64,000 nucleotides of DNA. It comes from Micromonospora chokoriensis. Its GTDB lineage: Bacteria > Actinomycetota > Actinomycetes > Mycobacteriales > Micromonosporaceae. The stretch is taken from the NCBI RefSeq assembly GCF_000718555.1, contig NZ_JOAN01000004.1:186001-250000 (forward strand), read 5' to 3'. The number at the start of each line of letters is the position of its first letter. Positions within the stretch are counted from its first letter, which is position 1. The translations under genes were made by a program, and so were the position numbers. Below are positions 24,919-33,217 of the stretch, piece after piece. Under the pieces are notes generated by a model, which was given only the letters and a program-made list of their open reading frames with translations, did not search any database and was not told the DNA's origin.

Positions 24919-24999
24919 CCGCCGCTGTCCGATCCCGGTCCGGCCTGATTCGGCCCACGGGTGGCGTGGGTAGGGTGATCGTGACGGACGGAGGCGATC

Positions 25000-26106
25000 A
25001 TGACGGCTGACCACCCCTCGGCCCCGCACGGTGAGCTGCCCGGCGCTTCGACTGAGCCGGCGGAATCGATCCTGCTCGACGAACCCAGCACCACCGACCT
25101 GCGGGCGAAGGTGACCGAGGCGTGGCGGGAGTTCGCCCGCGCGCTCGCCGTACGGCTGCGGGAACTTCCCGTCGGCGCGCACCTCGACGTGACCCTGGAC
25201 CCGACCGCCTCCGGCACCGGGGATGCCGTCTATTCGATAAGCGTCGACGTGGATGCGGACGGCGTGTTGTCCGCCCGCGCGGTCGGGAACGCCGCGCTTC
25301 CGGCGGGCTACCGACTGGACCGGGGGGCGGTGGCCGACATGGTCGCGCTCGGCTGGTCCCCGCCCGGGGTGGTGGCCGGCTCCGGCGGTTCCTTCGGGCT
25401 GAACGCCACGACGGCCGAGGCGACCCAGGTCGCCACGCTGCTGTCCCGCACGCTTCGCGACGTCTACGGTGCCCCGCACCCGGCCTTCCTCGTCTACTCG
25501 GTGCAGGACACCGAGGGCGACCCGCTGGCCGTGGACCCGCTGGGCACCGCACGCAGCGAGTTCGGCCCGGACGCCGACGTGGAGGCCGACCTGGAGGAGG
25601 CGCTGGCCGAGGCCGCCGCCGCGCAGGTCGAGCGGGACGATGTGCTCGACCTGGCCGATCGGGTCCGAACCGTGGTCTCCACCATGCTCAAGTCGGACAC
25701 CGACCGGTTGCAGATCGACTCGGACGGCGACATCAACATCCGCGCCGGCTCGGCGATGGTCTTCGTGCGGGTGCGGGACAACCCGCCCCTGGTGGACGTC
25801 TTCTCCCCGGTGCTCACCGAGGTGGAGCCGACCGAGCGGCTCTACGTGAAGCTCTCCGAGCTGACCAACCGGATGCCGATCGGCCGCCTCTACTGCGCCG
25901 ACGACACGGTCTGGGCGTCCATTCCGGTCTTCGGTCGCAACTTCCAGGCGACCCATCTGATGCTGGCGGTGCAGGTGATGACCGGTCTCGCCGACGAGCT
26001 GGACGACCGTCTGCACGGCGAGTTCGGCGGCAAGCGGTTCTTCGGTGAGGGCGACAAGCCGGTCCGACGCGACGAGTCGGAGCACCGCACCGGCATGTAC
26101 CTCTGA
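25000..26106 (+). CDS. YbjN/type III secretion chaperone-like protein
   Basis: A 368-residue cytoplasmic protein with two copies of a CesT/YbjN-like alpha/beta fold. The second is clear at about residues 225-345: VVSTMLKSDTDRLQIDSDGDINIRAGSAMVFVRV and the helix VQVMTGLADELDDRLHGEFGG. Such proteins bind peptides as small chaperones; in actinobacteria their clients are unknown. A GGAGG lies 8 nt before the ATG. It converges on the next gene with only 6 bp between stops. Confidence 0.75.
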   Translation: MTADHPSAPHGELPGASTEPAESILLDEPSTTDLRAKVTEAWREFARALAVRLRELPVGAHLDVTLDPTASGTGDAVYSISVDVDADGVLSARAVGNAALPAGYRLDRGAVADMVALGWSPPGVVAGSGGSFGLNATTAEATQVATLLSRTLRDVYGAPHPAFLVYSVQDTEGDPLAVDPLGTARSEFGPDADVEADLEEALAEAAAAQVERDDVLDLADRVRTVVSTMLKSDTDRLQIDSDGDINIRAGSAMVFVRVRDNPPLVDVFSPVLTEVEPTERLYVKLSELTNRMPIGRLYCADDTVWASIPVFGRNFQATHLMLAVQVMTGLADELDDRLHGEFGGKRFFGEGDKPVRRDESEHRTGMYL

Positions 26107-26112
26107 ACCCGG

Positions 26113-27069
26113 TCAGGCCACGTCCAGCAGGGTCTTGCCGACCGTTGCGCGCGCCTCGATGGCGGCGTGCGCGTCGGCGGCTTGTTCCAGCGGGAATCGC
26201 TGGCCGATGAGTGGTCGCAGGTGGCCGGCCGCCGCGTTCGCCAGGGCCTCTTCGGTGTACGCCCGCAGCCGCGCGGGTGGCACGTCCGGCCGGATCAGGG
26301 TGACCTGCCGTGCGGTGGCGTCCTCCGCCGACACCGGGGACCACTCCCCGCTCGCCAAGCCGAAGCTGACCATCCGGCCACCCGGGGCCAGCAGGTCGAA
26401 CGCTGCCCGGGCCACCGACCCACCGACCCCGTCGAGCACCACGTCGACCCCGCCCACCGCAGCTCGGACCTGGTCGGCCCAGCCCGGCTCGCGGTAGTCG
26501 ATCGCGAGGTGGGCACCGAGGCCAGGCAGCAGGTCCACCTTGCGCTGCCCTCCGGCGACTCCGATCACCCGTGCGCCGGCTCGGGCCGCGAGCTGCACCA
26601 ACAGGCTGCCCACTCCACCTGCGGCGGCCTCCACAAGCACTCGGTCACCCGGGCGGACGCCGACCGCCTCGATCAGCATGGTGGCGGTACGCCCGTCGGC
26701 CAGCAGCGCCACCGCCTCGTCCAGCGGCAACCCGGCCGGCACCGTGATCGGCGCGGTCGCGTCGACGGCCGCGCGTTCGGCGTACCCGCCGGAACCTCCG
26801 GTGGCGCTGACCACCAGCTGCCCGGTCAGCGCCGCGTCGACGTCCGAGCCGACCGCCGTGATCACCCCGCCGACACCGTTGCCGGGGATCAACGGTGGGG
26901 TGAGGCGGAACGGGCCGGGGTGACCAGCGCGCAGTTGTGTCTCGATGAAGGTGATGTTGGCGTGCGCGACGTCGATCAGCACCTGGCCGGGGCCGGGCGT
27001 CGGGTCGGGCGCGGGACCGGGCACCAGCACCTCGGGCCCCCCGAACTCACGTAACCAGATCGCCCGCAT
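26113..27069 (-). CDS. Zinc-independent MDR family oxidoreductase (quinone reductase-like)
   Basis: A 318-residue NADPH-dependent medium-chain reductase similar to quinone oxidoreductases. It has the GroES-like N-terminal domain (FGGPEVLVPGPAPDPTPGPGQVLIDV), the PLIPGNGVGGVI segment and the Rossmann loop VLVEAAAGGVGSLLVQLA. The lobe LDGVGGSVARAAFDLLAPGGRMVSFG and the C-terminal HAAIEARATVGKTLLDV follow. The zinc-binding cysteines of alcohol dehydrogenases are absent. The ATG is chosen for its purine-rich ribosome-binding site GAGGGGGA. Confidence 0.88.
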   Translation of the reverse strand: MRAIWLREFGGPEVLVPGPAPDPTPGPGQVLIDVAHANITFIETQLRAGHPGPFRLTPPLIPGNGVGGVITAVGSDVDAALTGQLVVSATGGSGGYAERAAVDATAPITVPAGLPLDEAVALLADGRTATMLIEAVGVRPGDRVLVEAAAGGVGSLLVQLAARAGARVIGVAGGQRKVDLLPGLGAHLAIDYREPGWADQVRAAVGGVDVVLDGVGGSVARAAFDLLAPGGRMVSFGLASGEWSPVSAEDATARQVTLIRPDVPPARLRAYTEEALANAAAGHLRPLIGQRFPLEQAADAHAAIEARATVGKTLLDVA

Positions 27070-27141
27070 GGAAGTCCCCCTCGGTTGCGGTGGGCGGCGT
27101 GCCCACTCCCGGCGAGTCCACCTCCTCAACCCGGGTTGAGG

Positions 27142-27609
27142 TCAAGGAGCGGTGCCGGGGGACGGACCGACGCCGGGGGATTCGACAAGTCGGGAGAGCA
27201 CGATGGTGCTCCGGGTGGAGGTCACGAAGGACTCGGCCCGCAACCGTTCCAGCGCGGCCTCCAGGTGGGCGATGTCGGCGGCGCGCAGGTGCACGAGCGC
27301 GTCGGCCTCCCCGGAGACGGTGTACGCGCCGACCACCTCTGGGTGGCGGCGGGCGGCCACGCCGATCTGCGCCGGGGTGGTCCGGCCGGCGCAGAACAGC
27401 TCGACGAAGGCCTCCGTGGTCCAGCCGACGGCGGCCGGATCAACCACGGCCGTGAATCCCCTGATCACCCCGGTGGCGCGCAGTCGGTCGACGCGACGCT
27501 TCACCGCTGGGGCGGAGAGTGACACCCGAGCGCCGATGTCGGCGTAGGACGCCCGGGCGTCCGCGACGAGTAACGCAATGATCCGCTGGTCTACCGCGTC
27601 TATCTGCAA
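27142..27609 (-). CDS. Lrp/AsnC family transcriptional regulator
   Basis: A 155-residue regulator with an AsnC-type helix-turn-helix (LQIDAVDQRIIALLVADARASYADIGARVSLSAPAVKRRVDRL) and a RAM effector-binding domain (AYTVSGEADALVHLRAADIAHLEAAL). Members sense amino acids and form ring-shaped oligomers. The TTG at 27609 is preferred because it gives the usual M-Q-x-D-x-x-D start; a TTG at 27630 would extend it by seven residues. It is divergent from the DDAH-like gene, so that gene is the likely target. Confidence 0.85.
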   Translation of the reverse strand: MQIDAVDQRIIALLVADARASYADIGARVSLSAPAVKRRVDRLRATGVIRGFTAVVDPAAVGWTTEAFVELFCAGRTTPAQIGVAARRHPEVVGAYTVSGEADALVHLRAADIAHLEAALERLRAESFVTSTRSTIVLSRLVESPGVGPSPGTAP

Positions 27610-27655
27610 CGTTCCGCCTCTGGGAAGCAACGGTTGTGGCTGTTTTCAACGTTCC
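27607..27655. promoter_or_regulatory. Candidate Lrp operator in the divergent region
   Basis: caacgttcc occurs twice in the same orientation (27607-27615 and 27647-27655), 40 bp apart. The palindrome caacggttg lies between them (27628-27636). The repeats flank the start regions of both divergent genes. Confidence 0.5.
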
Positions 27656-27663
27656 ACGGTACC

Positions 27664-27669
27664 TACTCT
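27664..27669 (+). promoter_or_regulatory. -10 tactct before the DDAH-like gene
   Basis: It ends 8 nt before GTG 27678, supporting that start over the earlier in-frame GTG codons at 27636 and 27672. Confidence 0.45.
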
Positions 27670-27677
27670 TGGTGACC

Positions 27678-28502
27678 GTGAACCAGCAGCGATTCCCGCG
27701 AAAGCGGACATATCTCATGTGCTCGCCGGACTACTTCGCGGTCGAGTACGCGATCAACCCGTGGATGGACGTGACCACTCCGGTCGACCGGAACCTGGCC
27801 GTCAAGCAGTGGGACCGGCTGCGCGAGACGCTTGTCGGCCTCGGCCACGAGGTGCACCTGCTCACGCCCGAGCAGGGCCTGCCCGACATGGTCTACGCCG
27901 CCAACGGCGGGTTCGTGGTGGACGGCAGCGTCTACGGCGCCCGGTTCAAGCACGAGCAGCGGGCCGCCGAGGCCGCCGCCCACCAGGCCTTCTACGAGGC
28001 GCAGGGCTGGCGGTTCATCGCACCCAGCGAGACCAACGAGGGCGAGGGAGACTTCGCGTACGTGCCGGAGGCACACGGCGGGCTCATCCTGGCCGGGCAC
28101 GGCTTCCGCACCGAGATCCCGGCGCACGCGCAGGCTCAGGAGGCGTTGGGCCGTCCGGTGGTGTCGCTGCGCCTGATCGACCCCCGCTTCTACCACCTGG
28201 ACGTGGCGCTCGCGGCCATCGACGACGCGAACATCGTCTACTTCCCGGGCGCGTTCTCCGCGGCCAGCCAGCGGGTGCTCACCCAACTCTTTCCGGACGC
28301 GGTGATCGCCGACGACGAGGACGCGATGGCGTTCGGGTTGAACCTGGTCAGCGACGGCGCGAACGTGGTGCTCAACAGTGAGGCCACCCGGCTGGCCGGC
28401 AAGCTCAAGGCGGCCGGGTACACCCCGGTCCCCGTCGAGCTGGCCGAGCTGAAGAAGGGCGGCGGCAGTGTGAAGTGCTGCATCGCCGAGCTGCGGCACT
28501 GA
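27678..28502 (+). CDS. Dimethylargininase-like amidinotransferase-fold hydrolase
   Basis: A 274-residue guanidine-modifying enzyme of the pentein superfamily, closest to dimethylarginine dimethylaminohydrolases, which would release citrulline plus an amine. Active-site blocks are PDMVYAANGGFV, EGEGDF, FYHLDVALA and the C-terminal GGGSVKCCIAE, which holds the catalytic Cys; the His is the one in FYHLD. The N terminus (RTYLMCSPDYFAVEYAINPWM) is typical of this branch. An ornithine- or arginine-specific activity cannot be excluded. Probably controlled by the divergent Lrp regulator. Confidence 0.85.
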   Translation: MNQQRFPRKRTYLMCSPDYFAVEYAINPWMDVTTPVDRNLAVKQWDRLRETLVGLGHEVHLLTPEQGLPDMVYAANGGFVVDGSVYGARFKHEQRAAEAAAHQAFYEAQGWRFIAPSETNEGEGDFAYVPEAHGGLILAGHGFRTEIPAHAQAQEALGRPVVSLRLIDPRFYHLDVALAAIDDANIVYFPGAFSAASQRVLTQLFPDAVIADDEDAMAFGLNLVSDGANVVLNSEATRLAGKLKAAGYTPVPVELAELKKGGGSVKCCIAELRH

Positions 28503-28513
28503 CCCACGAATGC

Positions 28514-28550
28514 TTCGGGGCCGGCCTCCCAGTGGGAGGCCGGCCCCGAA
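28514..28550. terminator. Bidirectional terminator, 18-bp perfect stem
   Basis: Arms at 28514-28531 and 28533-28550 are exact complements with one central base; in practice the top pairs open as a loop. It lies between the convergent DDAH-like and binding-protein genes and serves both. Confidence 0.8.
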
Positions 28551-28569
28551 ACGTGGCGCGGAAGGACGC

Positions 28570-29748
28570 TCAGCCCAGCGTGGCCAGCTCGTTGATCAGC
28601 ACGTTCGACATGACCTGACCGTCGCGCTGCACCTCGCGCAGGTACCACTTCTGCTGCGGCGTACGCGGCTGGTTGAACTGCCAGATGCCGCGCGGGCTGT
28701 CGATCTGGCCGATCTTGCCCAGCGCCAGGTTCACCTGCTGCGGCGTGGGCTTCCCACCGGTCAGCTGGATGGCCTGGTCGAGCACCTGCGCCGCGTCGTA
28801 CGACGCCATCGCGTACGTGGTGGGCGTGACCTGGTGCTTCTTGCGGTACGCCGAGGCGAAGACCCGGTTCGAGGTGTTGTTCAGGTCGGCCGAGTAGTTA
28901 AGCGCGGTCTGGATGCCCAGCGCGTTGTCCTTCAGGTTGTCCAGCACCGTGCCCTCGGTGAGGAACCCGGGCGCGTAGATCGGCCCGGAGAACTTCTCGC
29001 GTAGCTGCTTGATGAACTCCACGGCGGCCGACCCGGTGTAGAAGCAGAAGACCGCAGTGGGCTCCTTGGCCAGCGCCTTGGTGATGTCCGAGGAGTACGT
29101 CGTCTTGCCCGGGGTGGGGGTGGGGCTGGTGTAGGTCACCGGGTCGCTGATCCGCGGGTCGGCCACGCCGAACTCCTGCCGGAAGCCGCGGACGACGTCC
29201 GGGCTGGCGACGTTCTCCGGCATGACGATCGCGACGCGGCCGTTCGGCGGCAGTTGGTCGCGCAGGTAGCGGCCCAGCGCCCGGCCAGCCTCGTCGAGCA
29301 CGTACGAGGTCCGCCAGATGTAGAAGACGCTCTGCAGGCTGCTCGGTGAGGCATTGGAGCCGATCAGCGGAACCCGGGCCTGCTCCACGGTGTCCCGGAT
29401 GCCGACCATCACCGCCGAGTTGACCACGCCGGTGAGCGCCAGCACGCCCTGCTTGAGCAGGCCCTCGACGGCGGCCTTACCGGTCTTCGCGGTGTCACCC
29501 TCGTCGGCGGTCAGCAGGTCCACCGGGTGGCCGCCGAGGCGCTGGTCGTGCAGGTCGAGGAAGAGCTGGAAGCCGTTGGTGATGTCGTCGCCGATGCTCT
29601 TGAGACCGCCGGCCTGCGGCGTGATCAAGCCGATCTTGACCGGGCCCCGGTTGACGGTGGGCTCGGCGTCGTTGTCGGAGCCACATCCGGCGACGAACCC
29701 GGTGGTACCGAGCGCGGCCAACAGTTGGAGCGCTCGCCTGCGATTCAT
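28570..29748 (-). CDS. ABC transporter substrate-binding lipoprotein (type 1, branched-chain amino acid-like)
   Basis: A 392-residue extracellular solute-binding protein anchored by lipid. The N terminus MNRRRALQLLAALGTTGFVAGC has a basic start and a lipobox with Cys at about residue 22; the RRR pair may allow Tat export. The mature part has the LivJ-like two-lobe pattern: GPVKIGLITPQAG, ALTGVVNSAVMVGI, PLIGSNASP, RVAIVMPENVASPDVV and AMASYDAAQVLDQAIQLTG. No permease or ATPase genes are next to it, so it is an orphan binding protein. The start at 29748 gives a normal signal peptide. Confidence 0.88.
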   Translation of the reverse strand: MNRRRALQLLAALGTTGFVAGCGSDNDAEPTVNRGPVKIGLITPQAGGLKSIGDDITNGFQLFLDLHDQRLGGHPVDLLTADEGDTAKTGKAAVEGLLKQGVLALTGVVNSAVMVGIRDTVEQARVPLIGSNASPSSLQSVFYIWRTSYVLDEAGRALGRYLRDQLPPNGRVAIVMPENVASPDVVRGFRQEFGVADPRISDPVTYTSPTPTPGKTTYSSDITKALAKEPTAVFCFYTGSAAVEFIKQLREKFSGPIYAPGFLTEGTVLDNLKDNALGIQTALNYSADLNNTSNRVFASAYRKKHQVTPTTYAMASYDAAQVLDQAIQLTGGKPTPQQVNLALGKIGQIDSPRGIWQFNQPRTPQQKWYLREVQRDGQVMSNVLINELATLG

Positions 29749-29837
29749 CTGCGACACCGAGTTCCTTCCAAGGAGCGTTGCAGGGCTGAACACCGCCCCT
29801 CCGGCGTTCTACCTGGTCCGCGACGCTGCGTCAATGG

Positions 29838-30635
29838 CTAGTGATCGTTGTGCAGGGACCGCAACACAGCAAGGACCTGAGGCCAGGCAGCCGACTCCGG
29901 GTCGATCAGCCCGAAATGCTCGCATCCAGGCAGTTCAACAAGGGAGATATCGGAACCTGCGGCCCGAGTTTCCACGACGAAATCCCGGCTCATCTCCGCC
30001 GGGACCTGCTGATCGTCCGAGCCGTGTACGACTACCGTACGTGTTCGTATCGGTACCAACATTCGTGGATCCGCGACCGCAAAGCGGTCCGGGACCTCCG
30101 CCGGACCGCCGCCGAGCAGCGCGGCGACCGCGCCCGAGTCCAGATCGCGTCGGTACGCCTCGCCCAGATCGGCCACCGGGGCCAGGGCGAGCACCCCGCT
30201 CACCGTCGACGGGGCGGTGGCCGCCACGAACAGCGCCAGGTGGCCGCCGGCGGAGTGCCCGACCAGGATCGGCGCGGCCAGGGTCACCCGGCCGGGCAGC
30301 GCCTCGGCGGCCAGCGCCGGCAGCTCGGCCACCCCGGTCAGCACGTCGGTAAGGGTGCCCGGCCAGCCGCCCCCCGGCTGCCCGGTCCGGCGGTATTCCA
30401 GCTGCGCCACCGGGTAGCCGCCAGCGGCGAGGGCTGCGGCCAGCGGGCCGGTGTGCCGCCGGTCGTACTCGGCCCGCCAGAAACCGCCGTGCAGCACGAC
30501 GACCAGCGGCCGGGCCGGGCCGGTGCCCGCCGGGAGGCGCAGATCGGCCACCTGATTCGGGTCGTCGCCGTACGCCACCGACCGGTCGGCCTCGGGAGCG
30601 GGCCGGGTCAACACGGCGCGTGGGTCGACAGGCAT
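29838..30635 (-). CDS. Alpha/beta hydrolase
   Basis: A 265-residue serine hydrolase similar to kynurenine formamidase-like and esterase/peptidase members. The oxyanion motif is VVVLHGGFW, the nucleophile elbow GHSAGGH, and the acid and histidine follow in VVVHGSDDQQVP and GCEHFGLIDP. No signal peptide is seen. The ATG at 30635 leaves a short N-terminal segment before the first strand. It is divergent from bpa, with 93 bp between starts. The substrate is unknown. Confidence 0.85.
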   Translation of the reverse strand: MPVDPRAVLTRPAPEADRSVAYGDDPNQVADLRLPAGTGPARPLVVVLHGGFWRAEYDRRHTGPLAAALAAGGYPVAQLEYRRTGQPGGGWPGTLTDVLTGVAELPALAAEALPGRVTLAAPILVGHSAGGHLALFVAATAPSTVSGVLALAPVADLGEAYRRDLDSGAVAALLGGGPAEVPDRFAVADPRMLVPIRTRTVVVHGSDDQQVPAEMSRDFVVETRAAGSDISLVELPGCEHFGLIDPESAAWPQVLAVLRSLHNDH

Positions 30636-30728
30636 GGCGCGACGGTAGCGCGCCCCACCCGGGTGGTTCGGCCCCGGGAGTCGGTCCCGGCCAGCATGGC
30701 TTGCGTCCGCTGGGTAAAGATGGACCCC

Positions 30729-31322
30729 ATGACCGAAGCGCGCTCCGCTGGACAGAACGACGAGCCTGGCCCCGACGACTCCGGCCACCCCGGCACCGTT
30801 GTGGTGGTCGGCCCGGACGGCCGGCCGATCGGCACGATGCAGACCGACGAGGGCCAGGGCGAGGACCCGACTCGCCTGGTCGAACAGCCGGCCAAGGTGA
30901 TGCGGATCGGCAGCATGATCAAGCAGTTGCTGGAGGAGGTGAAGGCCGCACCTCTCGACGACGCTAGCCGCAACCGGATGCGGGAGATCCACGAGCGGTC
31001 GATCGTCGAGCTCAAGGAGGGCCTCGCCCCCGAGCTGCGTGACGAGTTGGAGCGCCTCTCGCTGCCCTTCGCCGAGGACAAGGCCCCCAGCGAGGGCGAG
31101 TTGCGCATCGCGCACGCGCAGCTCGTCGGCTGGCTGGAGGGCCTGTTCCACGGCATCCAGGCGGCTCTGGTGGCCCAGCAGATGGCTGCCCGGGTGCAGT
31201 TGGAGCAGATGCGCGGCGGCCGGCAGGCGCTGCCCAGCGGCCCCGGCGGCGTCGTCCCCGGGATGCCGGGCATCGGCCAGCCGGGCGGCGGCGAGGGGCA
31301 CAACACCGGTCAGTACCTCTGA
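30729..31322 (+). CDS. bpa: Bacterial proteasome activator Bpa/PafE
   Basis: A 197-residue ATP-independent activator that caps the actinobacterial 20S proteasome and feeds it unfolded proteins. The core LVEQPAKVMRIGSMIKQLLEEV, the helices to LSLPF, and WLEGLFHGIQAALVAQQMAAR match the four-helix-bundle family, and the C terminus is the docking motif GQYL that inserts into the proteasome alpha ring. The N-terminal 45 residues are low-complexity. ATG 30729 is preferred; an ATG at 30720 adds three residues. The proteasome genes are not in the window. Confidence 0.95.
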   Translation: MTEARSAGQNDEPGPDDSGHPGTVVVVGPDGRPIGTMQTDEGQGEDPTRLVEQPAKVMRIGSMIKQLLEEVKAAPLDDASRNRMREIHERSIVELKEGLAPELRDELERLSLPFAEDKAPSEGELRIAHAQLVGWLEGLFHGIQAALVAQQMAARVQLEQMRGGRQALPSGPGGVVPGMPGIGQPGGGEGHNTGQYL

Positions 31323-31324
31323 CC

Positions 31325-32137
31325 TCAGTCCACCCCGAAGATCTTCTCCAGGTACGCCGCCACGCCGTCCTCGGTGTTCGCCGTCGTCACGTCATCGGCG
31401 ACCGCCAGGACGGCGCGGTGCGCGTTGGCCACCGCCACGCCACGCCCGGCCCAGGTCAGCATCGGCACGTCGTTGGGCATGTCGCCGAAGGCCAGCACGT
31501 CCGCCGCGGCCACCCCGAGCTGGTCGCAGTACCAGGCCAGCCCAGCGGCCTTGGTCACCCCCGCCGCCGAGATCTCCACCAGCCCGGAGGACGACGAGTG
31601 CGTGGCCTCGGCCACCCCGGCGACCGCCGTGGCGATCAGCGCGGCGAAGGCGTCCGGGTCCTGCTCGCCGGCTCGGGCGAGGAGCTTCACCGCCGGCAGT
31701 GAGAGCAACTCCTCCGGCGTCTCGATCGGCCTGATGCCGTTGGCGTCGGCGTCCCAGCGCAGCGGGTAGTGCGCCTCGTGCCGCATCTCCCGACTGTCCA
31801 GGATCTCCACGGCGAAGCTGATCCCGGGCACCTCGGCCCGCAGCCTCCGGGCCACCTCGGCCAGGTGGTGCGGTGCGAGCGGGTCGGCTCGTACCACCTC
31901 GTCGGAGAACGGGTCGTAGACCACGGCGCCGTTGGCGCAGACCGCCGGCAGTGGCTGCGCGAGCTGGTCGTACACCATCTTGAGCCAGCGGACCGGACGG
32001 CCGGTGACCAAGACGACCGGCGTGCCTCGCGCGCTGATCCGCGCGAGCAGGTCGGCCGTGCGTGGGCTGACGGTGTGGTCGTCGCGGATCAGCGTGCCGT
32101 CGATGTCGGTGGCGATGAGGTGGGGCGTGTCTCCCAT
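31325..32137 (-). CDS. HAD-IIB family hydrolase (Cof-type), copy 1
   Basis: A 270-residue cytosolic phosphatase. HAD motifs are DIDGTLIRDD (nucleophile Asp), VLVTGRP, the Lys in AVKLLAR, and GDMPNDVPML (metal Asp). The Cof-type cap domain lies between motifs II and III. Substrates are probably sugar or cofactor phosphates. The start ATG overlaps the stop of the upstream HAD gene by one base (TGATG), so the two are translated together. It converges on bpa with 2 bp between stops. Confidence 0.9.
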   Translation of the reverse strand: MGDTPHLIATDIDGTLIRDDHTVSPRTADLLARISARGTPVVLVTGRPVRWLKMVYDQLAQPLPAVCANGAVVYDPFSDEVVRADPLAPHHLAEVARRLRAEVPGISFAVEILDSREMRHEAHYPLRWDADANGIRPIETPEELLSLPAVKLLARAGEQDPDAFAALIATAVAGVAEATHSSSSGLVEISAAGVTKAAGLAWYCDQLGVAAADVLAFGDMPNDVPMLTWAGRGVAVANAHRAVLAVADDVTTANTEDGVAAYLEKIFGVD

Positions 32138-32958
32138 CACCGGGACAGTAGCCGGTCCAGATATACCGCGACCCCGTCGTCGTCGTTTCGCAAGGTCACC
32201 TCGTCGGCGACGGCGCGCAGAGCGGGGTGCGCGTTGGCCACGGCCACCCGCGACCAGCCGGCCCACTCGAACATCGGCAGGTCGTTGGGCATGTCGCCGA
32301 AGACCAGCACGTCGGCCGGGTCGACCCCGAGGGTCTGCGCGACCACGGTCAGCCCGGTCGCCTTGTCCACGCCGGGCGGGCAGATCTCGATGAAGCCGAG
32401 CCCGGCCTGGGTGAGCGTGGCGACCTGCGGCCCGACGATCCGCCGGGCCACCGCCAGCAGCTCGTCCACGTGGTGGTCGGCGGTCCTGGCAAAGGCCTTG
32501 ATCACGTCGCAGGCGAGGCACTCGTCGCGGGTGCGCGCCTCGAAGCGGTCCTGGTAGGGCCAGCTCTCGTGGTAGTCGCCCCAGAGCGGGGCGTCGTGCT
32601 CGTCGGACGCCTCGACCATCACGGTCAGCGGGCCGACCTCCGCCTCCAGATCGGCGAGCAGCCGGGCCAGCACCTCGGCGGGCAGCCGCTCGTCGCGGAG
32701 CAATACCGGGCCGATCGGGTCGCTCTGGTCGACCACCCAGCCGCCACCGGCCATTACCAGGAAGTCGGCGGCTCGGATGTCGTTGCGGGTCAACTCGGTC
32801 AACCGAGGGCCGCGTCCGGTCGCGCCGACCACCGGAATGCCGGCGGCGCGCACCCGGTCGAGCACCCCATGGGTGTACGCGGAGACGGTGTCATCGCTGC
32901 GGACCAGCGTCCCGTCGAGGTCGGTCGCGATCAACTTGGGCAGTCCCGGGCGGGTCAT
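32137..32958 (-). CDS. HAD-IIB family hydrolase (Cof-type), copy 2
   Basis: A 273-residue paralogue of the next gene downstream, with DLDGTLVRSDD, VVGATGR, CDVIKAFAR (Lys) and GDMPNDLPMFEW in the same order. The cap region differs (ESWPYQDRFEARTRDECLACD), suggesting another substrate. A strong ribosome-binding site (AAGGAGG) lies 5 nt before ATG 32958. The tandem pair arose by duplication. Confidence 0.9.
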   Translation of the reverse strand: MTRPGLPKLIATDLDGTLVRSDDTVSAYTHGVLDRVRAAGIPVVGATGRGPRLTELTRNDIRAADFLVMAGGGWVVDQSDPIGPVLLRDERLPAEVLARLLADLEAEVGPLTVMVEASDEHDAPLWGDYHESWPYQDRFEARTRDECLACDVIKAFARTADHHVDELLAVARRIVGPQVATLTQAGLGFIEICPPGVDKATGLTVVAQTLGVDPADVLVFGDMPNDLPMFEWAGWSRVAVANAHPALRAVADEVTLRNDDDGVAVYLDRLLSR

Positions 32959-33122
32959 CGTTCCTCCTTCGCCCGCCGCCGTCGCACCGCCAGGGTCAGG
33001 AAACCGAGTCCCGGAGTGACGGCGGGCAGCAACCGTACCTCGCGGAACGGGTCGCATCCATGGCTTCCAGGCGAATCGGGCACCAACCCTGGCCACCGGG
33101 TAGGTGTCCCCTTCCCCCCGCG

Positions 33123-33191
33123 CGATCTTGCACTTTCGATTGCCGTGATGCGTGCTATGCCCTTTATGGCGGGACAGAAACTGCAAGATCG
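33123..33191. repeat. 69-bp palindromic intergenic repeat, family A copy 2
   Basis: Same length as the copy at 13408-13476 and in the opposite orientation; 57 of 69 positions are identical after reverse complementing. The two ends are nearly perfect inverted repeats of cgatcttgca. It sits between the HAD pair and a membrane-protein gene. Confidence 0.8.
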
Positions 33192-33217
33192 GCGCGGTTT
33201 TCGGAGTGGGGTGGGGG

